Positions 9,574 to 18,596 of a DNA stretch of 37,650 bases are shown here, piece after piece. Below the pieces are notes generated by a model. That model was given only the letters and a program-made list of their open reading frames with translations, made no database searches and was not told the DNA's origin. The translations under genes and the position numbers were made by a program. The first letter of the stretch is position 1. Each line of letters opens with the position of its first letter. The DNA comes from Folioceros fuciformis (lineage: Eukaryota; Anthocerotophyta; Anthocerotopsida; Anthocerotales). Where the stretch lies: NCBI GenBank assembly GCA_049999805.1, contig JBNGIO010005989.1, forward strand, positions 1 through 37,650, in the 5' to 3' direction.

Positions 9574-11385
9574 TTGGCTCACAGATCCACCGGGGCTGAG
9601 GCCAAGGCCAGGGCATATGTATGTGGGAGCGCCGAAAATATGCCATCATCCCAGTGCTCGGTCGGCCTAGGCATGTCCGGTGTCTGCAACACGCATTCTG
9701 TCTTCCCATTGCTGGGTTGTAGTGCCCGCAGCAGACGACGGATCCTGCCTCTTCGGCAGCGGCAGCAGCTGGCTGGCAGTAGGCTGAGGGCTGGTGGCAG
9801 CTTCAGCCTCAGCTTCAGGCGTGGGCATCCGGCCACTGGACCTGCGTTTTCTGCTTCCCGGTGCGTCAGGATCAGAGCCCAGCTCAGTGACGGGCTTGGC
9901 GCAGACGTGCAGGGCTCCAAGCCCGCTGCTGGGGCTGGTGCGTGTGCATTTGAAGCTTGGTCGTGCCTTGTTGCCTATGCTATTGCCGCGTTTACTGCCA
10001 TCTCATGATTCTCTTCGATTCTTGTTGCCTCGGTGGCATTGCAGAGCCAGGGGACGGAGTTGAACAGCGGTGGCGCCTGTTTTTCTCCAATCCCAACCAG
10101 TGGTGGGATGATAGATACAAGAAGGTGAGTTCCCCACCTCCCTGGCTTCATTGCGCCCTTCATTCTTGTCTGGTTTTACCTGGCTAGCGCCCTAGCTAGG
10201 ATTCGAGGCAGCTGTATTCACCGGCAAGCCTGGTGTGCTGCCCTCTTGATCCAGAGGAGTCCCACCGACCCTGACTTTGTGAAGAAGGGCACCAGGGAAA
10301 CGCTGTGGATCGACAGCTCCACTCCCGCGTGGGTGCAACAAGAGCTGGCCAAGCTCCCTGCACAACCCAGGCCAGCGCCGCGGGGTCCTCCTCCCCCTTC
10401 GCGTCAGGGGCAGGGATACGGCAGCTCTCCACCAAGCACGGGCCCTTACAGACCTCCCGGCGGAGGAGCAGGAGCAGGGTCAGGAGGGAGCGGGTCGTTT
10501 GGCTACGGCGGGGGCCGGTATAACACCAGGGATACGAGGCCGCAGGTGTCGGAGGCCGAGCAAGCTGCTAGAGAGGAGCGTGCCAGGCAAATTCTGGCCA
10601 GCCCCATCGGAGGGAGCGGCAAGCCCGTGGACCCGAATGACACCCAGGAGGCGAGAGACGCCCGAGCGAAGGAGATTTTGGAGCGACCCATAGGAGGATA
10701 CCGGGAGAGGGTGCAGCCGACTGTGTCTCTCGGGGCCAAGCCGGGGACGAAGCCGGTGATGTCGGCCGAGGAAAGAATGGCTCGAGAGGAGAGGGCTAGA
10801 CAGATCGTGGCGTGCGTCCCGGGCACCATGCCCCCGGCCTGGCCCCCCGAGCCCGACGAGTACCCAGAGCTCATCGCCCTCGCCAAGGCCCGCCAGGACA
10901 AGGAACAGGAGGAGCGCGAGAAGCGAGCCAAGGAAATACTGGAGAGCCCTATCGGCGGCCGCCGCGACAGAGTCCAACCCACAGTGTCCCTGGGAGCCAA
11001 GGTGCCTCCCAAGCCCGTCATGTCCCCGGAGGAGCGCATGGCTAGGGAGGAGCGGGCCCGGCAGATCGTGGCTTGCGTCCCTGGAACCTACCCTCCGGCT
11101 TGGCCCCCAGAGCCGCACGAGTATCCTGAACTCATCGCTCTTGCCAAGAAGCGGGAGGAGGAGAGGCGAGCCGGCGGAGGGTTCCGCGGGGAGAGGGTGC
11201 AGCCTACCGTGTCTTTGGGAATCAAACCTCCCTTGACTCCGGAGCAGAGAGCTGCCAGGGAAGAGCGCGCCAGGCAAATCCTGGCCACGCCGCCTGGGAC
11301 GGCACCTCCGGCTTGGCCGCCTGAGTCGGAATCGCAATCGGAACTCAATTCTCCCCCTTCCTCCACTGCAGCAGAAGGCTCTTGA
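9574..11385 (+). CDS. PDF-motif (OSB-related) organellar nucleic-acid-binding protein with a novel repeat tail; 3 exons
   Basis: Proposed exons are 9574-9937, 10045-10124 and 10255-11385, with GT...AG introns of 107 and 130 bp; joined they give 524 codons in one frame. The ATG at 9640 is an equally good start. The N-terminus is rich in Arg, Ser and Ala, as in organelle transit peptides. The second intron splits a PDF motif, residues about 131-180: RWRLFFSNPNQWWDD, then PDF at 154-156 and TLWID. PDF motifs bind single-stranded DNA in OSB proteins of plant mitochondria and plastids, but I see no OB-fold before it. After a Gly/Pro-rich linker (about 190-237) come alternating blocks at 246-510: a helical EERARQIVA block with PPAWPPEP, and an AKEILESPIGG block with RVQPTVSLGAK. 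The long blocks repeat every 87 residues. Exon 1 is the least certain part. Expected role: organellar DNA or RNA binding. Confidence 0.72.
9938..10044 (+). other. Predicted intron 1 of the PDF-motif gene
   Basis: The donor gtgcgt at 9938 and acceptor ttgcag ending at 10044 join exon 1 and exon 2 in frame, making a Glu codon from G plus AG. A pyrimidine-rich stretch (about 10007-10030) precedes the acceptor. Other donors in exon 1 are possible; the gtgcgt at about 9862 would bring in a stop. Confidence 0.5.
10125..10254 (+). other. Predicted intron 2 of the PDF-motif gene, splitting the PDF motif
   Basis: A strong donor (aag then gtgagt) at 10125 and an acceptor (gatccag) ending at 10254 are both in phase 0. 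Removing the intron joins ...DDRYKK to RSPTDPDF, which restores a continuous PDF motif colinear with the one in the PPR protein at 15292-12554. Confidence 0.85.
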
Positions 11386-12553
11386 TGAGTTGAGTCGAGT
11401 TGTTTGCCGTCCTGCACTCTGTACAGGCTGTGTCCATTGCATCTCCGCTGGCAGCTCAACAGCGATATGGTGGAAGGTAGCACACGAAGGAGCAGTGTAG
11501 GGTAGTCTGTCAGTACTCCATGAGGTAGGGAATGGGGACGTTTGATCAGGGAGCTGGGAAGTTGCAACGGAGAGGGGGAAAGGTGGGTGATGGGAAAAGA
11601 AAAACCAGTCGCGGCATCAGAGAGTGGTCAGCTGTCTAGCTTTTTCCTCAGTACATGTGGCTCGGCTCCTATGGCAAGTTTAGTTGTGGAGCAAGATATC
11701 TCCCCTACTTAAGCCTTGGGTGTCTGCCCTGACGCAATTTGTGTACGGCTAGGCAAAGTTCTCTCCTCCCACAGCTTATGAGTTCAGAGAGATGGGAAGT
11801 TACACCATGTTCGACGAGACTTCACCCCTCCTCTAGATACACCTTTCGCATCTCCCATAACGCGCGTCGTCCTCTTCCTTCTCTGACTGTCTAGCTTCGA
11901 CACTACACTTTGCTCTCCATTTTTGTCCTCTTACACTGACAGCTTCGGAACTAACTTTCTCCTCCCGTTTCCTTCTCAGACGGTGCCTTCAACAACAACT
12001 TTGGCAGCCTCGTATTTGTGCTTTCAAGTTGTGCCCTAAACAAAGCCTGATCATGTAACCTGTTCCAACAACAAATGTTTATGTACAGTTGCCCAATTCT
12101 TCACGTCAATACCCCACGCCTGCCAGTTTCTGTTATCGTCTATCATCATTGTTAGCGATCCATGTCCCATGTCCACCACCCCAAAGGAAAAAAGCAAATG
12201 TATATGTGTACCTTGAGCCCCCGCTGGTTCGTCTCTTTGTTTTTTTTTTCCCCTCTTGAGGTTGAGCCCTGTGCCCAACTGCACCACTAACAATTTTCGA
12301 ACCAGCTCGCGCGAAATCCATTACGTACAACAAGTCCCTCTGGCGCCAAGCCTTGAAGGATTTCACAAGACCTTTGCCTGGAATTGCACAGGCCTCCAAA
12401 AGCCAAGCAAGAGCGACATGGTTACACAAAATAGGGCCATCAGTTTGGACAGGGATGGAGGCAAGCAGGCACATCAGCCCCGAGAAAAGTCAATATTCTC
12501 TGTGGCGGACAAAGTCGAGCACCCCTTACTACTTAGTTCACCACGGCCGGCTC
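11386..12553. other. Region between the convergent PDF-motif gene and PPR-A
   Basis: It would contain both 3' UTRs. A long T-run at 12239-12250 is an A-run when read along PPR-A. No conserved domain is visible; the open stretches are short and lack any motif. Confidence 0.5.
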
Positions 12554-15292
12554 TCACGGTCGGCCCTTACAACTGCAACAACCCGCTGCAAATCGATGCA
12601 CACGGTACCCATCCCTTACGACGATGTCTCTGTGTTCGAGCCTCGACATGATCTCCGTGGAACTGTGGCAGTCACTGCACATGCGTAAGTTCTTAGTAAC
12701 CACCAGAGATGTCCCACTCGGGGTGTTCAATAGACCGAAAGCCAGAGCTAGTTTCTCAGCATGCCCACAGAGCACATCTTCCTTTTCCTTCTCGCACAGA
12801 GGCTTTAACACCAACTTCGTGTGAGGTACATGGCCTCCTTCCTGCTTCAGGCGTGCAGTTGTGCTCTCTACTTTTAACGCAATATCCTCTCTTCTTTCTC
12901 CCACCACAAACTTATGTACCAGCTTTTTCACCTCAATGGTCGCCACTGCAGCTAACTTGTTGGCTCCTGCTACCGTTCTCTGTGTCTCAATCCTGTCTAC
13001 GTCGGCCCACCTACCTGCATCTGCGTAGACATTGGCCATGAGCACATAGGCAGCTGACCCCTGGGGGTCCAACCTCACAATGCTCTCGAAACAACGCATG
13101 GCCCTCCCTATATCCCCATGACTTTTGCAGGCAGTCAACAAAGACGTCAATCCCACAACATTACTTGGGTCCTCGCACCATGAAATCATGTTTTCCGCCT
13201 CATCTAAATGACCTGCACGCCCAAGAAGATCGATCATGCAATTGTAATGCTCAGTTGTAGGTTTGATGCCATGCTGCAGAGCCATGGAACGGAAGTGCTT
13301 GCGACCCTCATCCACCAATCCCTGATGGCTACACGCTCCTAGAAGGCAAGTAAAAGTAGCATCGTCAGGCTGAATACCTGCAACTAACATCTCCTCAAAA
13401 CAAGCTACTCCTCTTTGACCATCATCACAAGTACCATACCCAGATATGAGGGCATTCCATGTCACCACATCTTTTCTGTTCATGCTGTCGAAGACCTGGC
13501 GTGCATCTTCAATTCTACCACATTTCGCATACATGTCCACAAGGCTGGTGCCCAACACTACATTGTCCACAAGTCCTCTTTCCACGATCTGCGCGTGCAG
13601 CTGCCTGCCCTTCTGTAAGGCACCAGTGCTCGAACAGGCCTTCAGGAGGCACGCGAAAGTAACATGGTCAGCCAAAATCAGGCCCTCTTGCTCCATTCGT
13701 TGATACAGACCAAGTGCCTCTTGGCCAAGCCCTTGCTGTGCATACCCAGCAATCAGGGCATTCCATGTCACCACATTCTTTGTACCCGAACTTTCAAAAA
13801 CCCGGCGTGCATCTCCCAGCTCACCACATTTTGCATACATGTCCACGATGCAGGTGCCCACCAGTATGTCATCCCCCAATCCTCTTTGCACAATCTGTGA
13901 GTGGAGCTGCCTGCCCTTCTGCAAAGCACCAGTGCTAGCACACGCCTTCAGAAGACAGGCAAAAGTGACAACGTTGGCCACTGAAACACCCTCCTCCTCC
14001 ATCTGTCCATACAGAAGAAGCGCCTTACGTCCGAGACCTTGCTTGGCATAGCCAGCTATCAGTGCATTCCATGTCACCACATTCTTGGTGGTCATGCTGT
14101 CAAAAACCTGGCGTGCATCTTCCATCCCACCATATTTGGCGTACCCAGATATCAGGACATTCCATGTCACCACATTCTTTGTGGTCAAGCCGTCAAAAAC
14201 CTGGCGTGCAGCCTTCAGTTCACCACATTTTGCATACATATCCACCAGCCTGGCGCCAACCAACAAGTGAGGCGGAATGCCACTTTGCACCACATCATTG
14301 TGCACGTTTCTGCCCGCTCTCAAGTCAGCCGCAAATGCACAAGCTTGAAGGGCAGCTGCAAAGACGTGAGCATCTGCCTTCACTCCCGATCTACGCATCT
14401 CATGGTACAGCTGTATGGCCTCATAGGGTTTCCCATGGTTAGTATGAGCAGATATGATGGAAGACCACGTGATTACATCTGGCTTGCTTACCCTGTTGAA
14501 CACATCCACGGCCTCCTGCAGCCTACATCCAGATGCATACATTCGCAGAAAATGGTTCCCCAACAACGCATTCGACTCGTATCCAAGTTTCACACTAAGA
14601 TCATGAACTCGGCGCCCCAAAACCACATCCTTCTTCGCTGTACACAGTTTTAGCACGGTGCAAAACAGAGTCTGAGATATAGCATAATCTACCTGCGCCA
14701 GACATTCCAAGGCTCCAACGGCTTCAGACAGATTGCCCTGCTGGCATAACATACTCACTGTCCCAACCGTTACCCCGCCCATTTCCGCTTGTGCTCCAGT
14801 CCCAGATTCAGGGTTATCCGGACAACTAGACTTGGAAGGGGAGGCACCATAGCCCATCTGTCCATCCAAGGACACTAGCTGCAAATCAACCCAAGCTGGC
14901 TTGAGCATGCTGTTTAACCACAGGACCTCGCCAGAGCCCTTGCGCCGGAAGTCAGGCGAACGGTAGCTCTTCTTATCTCGCCTGTTATCCCACCACATGG
15001 TAGGCTCCAAAAAAAATTGCTGCCACAAGCGCTCCTGCTCCTCCTGCCTCAGGTCCTGCCAGCGACAATCGTCGGTGGAAAAGGCGTGCCGACCCACAAT
15101 CTGTCCAGGAAGTGCATGAGCTGGGCTCCGAGTCATTACACTACTGCTGCTGTTGCTCTTGGAAGCTTCCTTCACCAGGGATTGAGTCCCTGAAATGAGG
15201 TGCGCGGGAGCAGCTGGTAGAATCTCTGTAAACACACCAGTTGCAATTTGTTGTCTGGTCCATATCGGGTCCGGTTGGCATACCGTGACCAT
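12554..15292 (-). CDS. PPR-A: PDF-PPR-E-DYW (DYW:KP type) predicted organellar RNA-editing factor
   Basis: This is a single intronless frame of 912 residues. Residues 89-135 form a PDF motif (LWQQFFLEPTMWWDNRR, SPDF at 112-115, EVLWLN), the single-strand-binding signature of OSB proteins. A PLS-type PPR tract of about 15 motifs spans about 205-711, ending in P2, L2 and S2; E1 and E2 motifs cover about 711-779. The DYW-type domain follows, with the deaminase HxE (HAE, 844-846), CSDCH (872-876) and CxC (906-908). The protein ends in GRP, not DYW; GRP endings mark the DYW:KP group linked to U-to-C editing. The PG box, KPAVA in PPR-B, here reads LAAVA (780-784). The partner is expected to be a mitochondrial or plastid transcript. 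The N-terminus matches those of PPR-B and the 20336 fragment, which supports this start. It is head to head with PPR-B and convergent with the PDF-motif gene. Confidence 0.93.
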   Translation of the reverse strand: MVTVCQPDPIWTRQQIATGVFTEILPAAPAHLISGTQSLVKEASKSNSSSSVMTRSPAHALPGQIVGRHAFSTDDCRWQDLRQEEQERLWQQFFLEPTMWWDNRRDKKSYRSPDFRRKGSGEVLWLNSMLKPAWVDLQLVSLDGQMGYGASPSKSSCPDNPESGTGAQAEMGGVTVGTVSMLCQQGNLSEAVGALECLAQVDYAISQTLFCTVLKLCTAKKDVVLGRRVHDLSVKLGYESNALLGNHFLRMYASGCRLQEAVDVFNRVSKPDVITWSSIISAHTNHGKPYEAIQLYHEMRRSGVKADAHVFAAALQACAFAADLRAGRNVHNDVVQSGIPPHLLVGARLVDMYAKCGELKAARQVFDGLTTKNVVTWNVLISGYAKYGGMEDARQVFDSMTTKNVVTWNALIAGYAKQGLGRKALLLYGQMEEEGVSVANVVTFACLLKACASTGALQKGRQLHSQIVQRGLGDDILVGTCIVDMYAKCGELGDARRVFESSGTKNVVTWNALIAGYAQQGLGQEALGLYQRMEQEGLILADHVTFACLLKACSSTGALQKGRQLHAQIVERGLVDNVVLGTSLVDMYAKCGRIEDARQVFDSMNRKDVVTWNALISGYGTCDDGQRGVACFEEMLVAGIQPDDATFTCLLGACSHQGLVDEGRKHFRSMALQHGIKPTTEHYNCMIDLLGRAGHLDEAENMISWCEDPSNVVGLTSLLTACKSHGDIGRAMRCFESIVRLDPQGSAAYVLMANVYADAGRWADVDRIETQRTVAGANKLAAVATIEVKKLVHKFVVGERREDIALKVESTTARLKQEGGHVPHTKLVLKPLCEKEKEDVLCGHAEKLALAFGLLNTPSGTSLVVTKNLRMCSDCHSSTEIMSRLEHRDIVVRDGYRVHRFAAGCCSCKGRP
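14887..15028 (-). other. PDF motif region inside PPR-A
   Basis: These bases encode residues 89-135 of PPR-A. The residues shared with the neighbouring PDF gene are W..FF..P..WWD.R, then PDF, then a Gly/Thr-Glu-x-LW block and PAWV. In the neighbour an intron falls right after the double Lys; here the same point is uninterrupted. PPR-B lacks this segment: its frame passes from the SIDAE block to LQMGQQ, which aligns with LDGQMG after the PDF motif of PPR-A. Confidence 0.85.
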
Positions 15293-16055
15293 GCTTCAAA
15301 GACTGACTTTCGGAAGACTGGGTACAAGTAACAAAAGTGCCCACCATCCAGCAGACCCACCAAAGAGCATGCCGCAGACCTGTCTACAACATTTGGGTGC
15401 TGTTAGCCAGAAGCCAGACTGGCGGATGTCCTGTACGCAGTTGTGGCAGGTGGACCACAGAGTTTTAGCACTCCCATGTTACAAACGTCCCAAAAGCACC
15501 ACACCCACGTCCCTGGAGAATCATCCAATCCGTCTTCGGGTTTTCCGAAAGGTTGGCTCTAGCACTGATTTATCGACCAGTCAGTCCAGTCATTGCAGTG
15601 AAGTGGGTTGAGAGACGAACTCTCAGTCACCATGGTTGCGTGGATTGAAACTGCCTCAGCTCTTGCAAGCACCGCTACAGAGGTTGAGTTTGTGGACTTC
15701 AAGACTTTGGCAGGAAAAGTTTTGCTCCACTGCACTGACATGCCGACAACCGAATGCAATCCGGTAGCCTGATTGCTCTCCTTTCCATAAGCACCGAAGA
15801 CGGGTCCTCCGGCTCTGGCCTGCACACTTCAGCACCGCCTCCAGGCGCTTCATCCGATTCAATGGCGGAGGTTCCTTGTGTTCATCCGTCCTTCCGGAAA
15901 AAACCTGTCAAGTGCGAAGCAGCCCACCGCCGTGGCGATGGGGGACACACGACCGGGTGCCCATTGCCGGCCAGCGGGCTACATAGAGTACAAGTGGTCT
16001 CCTGTACCTAGACTAACATGAAAACGAAAGCTTAGAGAGCAAAACTCCTTGACCG
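15293..16055. promoter_or_regulatory. Shared upstream region of the divergent PPR-A and PPR-B genes
   Basis: These 763 bp separate the two start codons and must hold both promoters and 5' UTRs. The 140 bp next to PPR-A (about 15293-15430) align with the 5' flank of the PPR fragment at 20206-20335, with shared blocks such as ccagtctggctt and gtctgc.gcatg. That flank was therefore duplicated with the gene. No TATA box can be assigned with confidence. Short frames here have no recognisable domain. Confidence 0.55.
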
Positions 16056-18596
16056 ATGGCCACCGTGTGGCAACTGGACCCGTTGTGGAGACAACACATT
16101 GCCATCGGTGTGTGTCCAGGGATTCCGGACGAACCTCCCGCTCAACGCACTGCGGAGGGTGGGAGTCGACCCCCGGCGAACAGCCAATCCTCTAGCTGCT
16201 GCAAGAGCGTTAGGAGTCCAGCAAATCCATTTCCGAGGAAACGTATGGGCGGGGACGGAGTTTCCATTGATGCTGAGCAGCAGGATTCCTTGGATTTGCA
16301 GATGGGTCAGCAGTCGAGATCTCCGGACAGGCCTAAACCTGGGAGGCGTGCACGATCGAAATTGGGACTGGGCCTCGTCACGCCTGGAACGGTGAGCATC
16401 TTATGTAGGCAGGGGAGGCTTTCTGAGGCGGTTGGAGCTCTGGAGTCTATGGCGCGCACAGACTCTGCCATTTCTCAGTCTCTATTATATACTGTAATTC
16501 ATCTGTGTACAGTTAGGAAGAATTTGGTTGCGGGGCGACGAGTTCATTGTCTCACTGCCGAACTCGGTTGCGACTCGAATGCGTATGTGGGGAACCACAT
16601 CTTGCGCATGTATGCGCGCGGAGGCAGACTGCAGGAGGCCATGGATGTGTTCACCAGGGTAGGCAGGCCAGATGTCTTCATGTGGGGCTCCATTATCTCA
16701 GCCCACGCTAAACATGGGAAGCCTAATGAGGCTATATACCTCTACCACGAGATGCGTAGGTCAGGGGTGGAGGCAGATGCTCACGTATTTGCTGCTGCCC
16801 TTCAGGCTTGTGCGTGTGCTGCCGACTTGGAATCTGGAAGAAAAGTGCACAGTGATGTGGTGCAGAGTGGCTTTCATATCAACTTATTTGTTGCCAACTG
16901 CCTGGTGGACATGTACGCGAAATGTGGCCAACTGGGAGATGCACGCCAAGTCTTTGATGACATGGTCACAAAGGACGTGGTGACGTGGAATGCCCTGATA
17001 TCCGGCTACGTCAAATGTGGTGAACTGAAAGGTGGACGCCAGGTGTTTGACAGCATGAGCACAAAGAATGTGGTGACATGGACTGCCTTGATCGCTGGGT
17101 ATGTCCAGCACGGGCTTGCACATGAGGCGCTTGAACTGTACGCACGAATGGAGCAGGAGGTACTCATTTTGGCTGACCACGTTACTTTTGCTTGCCTTCT
17201 GAAGGCCTGTGCAAGCACTGGTGCCCTACACAAGGGTAGGCAGCTGCACTCACTGATTGTCGAAAGAGGACTGCTGGATAACGTGCTGGTGGGTACCTGC
17301 CTGGTGGACATGTATGCAAAGTGTGGTGAACTGCGAGATGCATCCCGAATTTTCGACAGGCTGGCCACAAAGAACGTCGTGACATGGACCTCGCTCATTG
17401 CTGGCTATGCGCAGCAAGGACTTGGTCAGGAGGCTCTTGTTGTATATGGACAGATGGAGGAGGAGGGTGTTCTTTTGGCTGAGGATGCTACATTTGCCTG
17501 CCTTCTAAAGGCCTGTGGTAGCACTGGCGCCTTACAGAAGGGCCGCCAGCTCCACTCACACATTGTAGAAAGAGGATTGTTGGATAATCTGGTGCTGGGC
17601 AACTGCTTGGTGGATATGTATGCAAAATGTGGTGAACTGGAAGATGCCCGCCGGGTTTTCGACAGCTTGGCCACAAAGGATGTGGTGACATGGAATGCCC
17701 TCATATCTGGGTATGGTACTTGTGATGATGGTCTGAGAGCGCTAGCTTGTTTCGAGGAGATGTTATCCGGTGGTATGCAACCAAATCATGTAACTTTCAC
17801 TTGCCTCTTGGCAGCATGCAGTCATGAGGGTCTGGTCCACGAGGGTCGCAAGTACTTCGATTCCATGGCTGACCACTATGGCATCAAACCTTCTACAGAG
17901 CATTACAATTGCATGATCGATCTTCTTGGCCGTGCAGGGCGTTTAGATGAGGCTGAAAAGATGCTATGGCTATGCCATGGGCAAAGTAATGTTGTGGGCT
18001 TGAGGGCTCTGTTGAATGCCTGCAAAAATCATGGGGATATTGAGAGGGCGATGTGGTGCTTCGAAAGCATTGTGAGGGTGGACCCTCAAGGGGCGTCTGC
18101 GTATGTGCTCATGGCCAATGCCTACGCAGATGCAGGTATGTGGACCGATGTGGACAGGATTGAAAGGCAGAGAATGGTAGCAGGAGCTAATAAGAAACCT
18201 GCAGTGGCGACCATTGAGGTGAAGAAACAGGTACATCGATTTCTGGTGGGAGACAGAAGAGAGGATGTTACGCCAAAGGTGCAGAGCACAAATGCACGTC
18301 TGGAGCAGGAAGGTGGCCATCTTCCTCACACGAAGTTGGTGTTGAAGCGACTGTGCGAGAAGGAAAAGGAAGATGTGCTTTGTGGGCATGCTGAGAAGCT
18401 AGCTCTGGCTTATGGTCTAGTGAACACGCCAAGTGGGACTCCTCTGGTGGTAACGAAGAACCTACGCATGTGCAGTGACTGCCACAGCTCAACGGAGATC
18501 CTGTCAAGGCTTGAACAGAGAGACATTGTTGTCAGAGATGGGTACCGTTTGCATCGATTCGCAAATGGTTTCTGCAGTTGTAAGGGTAGGCCTTGA
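16056..18596 (+). CDS. PPR-B: PPR-E-DYW:KP predicted U-to-C RNA-editing factor
   Basis: This is an intronless frame of 846 residues, closely related to PPR-A along its length except that the PDF motif is absent. The N-terminus (about 1-105) is Arg/Pro/Ser-rich and starts MATVWQLDPLW, like the other copies. About 15 PLS-type PPR motifs (about 137-643) with the same P/L/S order as PPR-A are followed by E1 and E2. The box that is normally PG reads KPAVA (714-718). The DYW-type domain has HAE (778-780), CSDCH (806-810) and CxC (840-842), and ends GRP (844-846). KPAxA plus GRP is the diagnostic pair of the DYW:KP group, associated with U-to-C editing in hornworts, lycophytes and ferns. The expected location is mitochondrion or plastid. 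No inactivating change is seen. Confidence 0.94.
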   Translation: MATVWQLDPLWRQHIAIGVCPGIPDEPPAQRTAEGGSRPPANSQSSSCCKSVRSPANPFPRKRMGGDGVSIDAEQQDSLDLQMGQQSRSPDRPKPGRRARSKLGLGLVTPGTVSILCRQGRLSEAVGALESMARTDSAISQSLLYTVIHLCTVRKNLVAGRRVHCLTAELGCDSNAYVGNHILRMYARGGRLQEAMDVFTRVGRPDVFMWGSIISAHAKHGKPNEAIYLYHEMRRSGVEADAHVFAAALQACACAADLESGRKVHSDVVQSGFHINLFVANCLVDMYAKCGQLGDARQVFDDMVTKDVVTWNALISGYVKCGELKGGRQVFDSMSTKNVVTWTALIAGYVQHGLAHEALELYARMEQEVLILADHVTFACLLKACASTGALHKGRQLHSLIVERGLLDNVLVGTCLVDMYAKCGELRDASRIFDRLATKNVVTWTSLIAGYAQQGLGQEALVVYGQMEEEGVLLAEDATFACLLKACGSTGALQKGRQLHSHIVERGLLDNLVLGNCLVDMYAKCGELEDARRVFDSLATKDVVTWNALISGYGTCDDGLRALACFEEMLSGGMQPNHVTFTCLLAACSHEGLVHEGRKYFDSMADHYGIKPSTEHYNCMIDLLGRAGRLDEAEKMLWLCHGQSNVVGLRALLNACKNHGDIERAMWCFESIVRVDPQGASAYVLMANAYADAGMWTDVDRIERQRMVAGANKKPAVATIEVKKQVHRFLVGDRREDVTPKVQSTNARLEQEGGHLPHTKLVLKRLCEKEKEDVLCGHAEKLALAYGLVNTPSGTPLVVTKNLRMCSDCHSSTEILSRLEQRDIVVRDGYRLHRFANGFCSCKGRP

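Noticed and set aside
10480-11442. Long minus-strand frames (320 and 178 codons) opposite the PDF-motif gene
   Set aside because: They are antisense shadows of a GC-rich repeat-coding exon; the plus frame has the PDF motif, good splice sites and a regular protein repeat, while the minus frames have none.
13415-14653. Plus-strand frames opposite PPR-A
   Set aside because: They recur with the PPR triplet period and encode repeated shadows of the motif; no independent domain.
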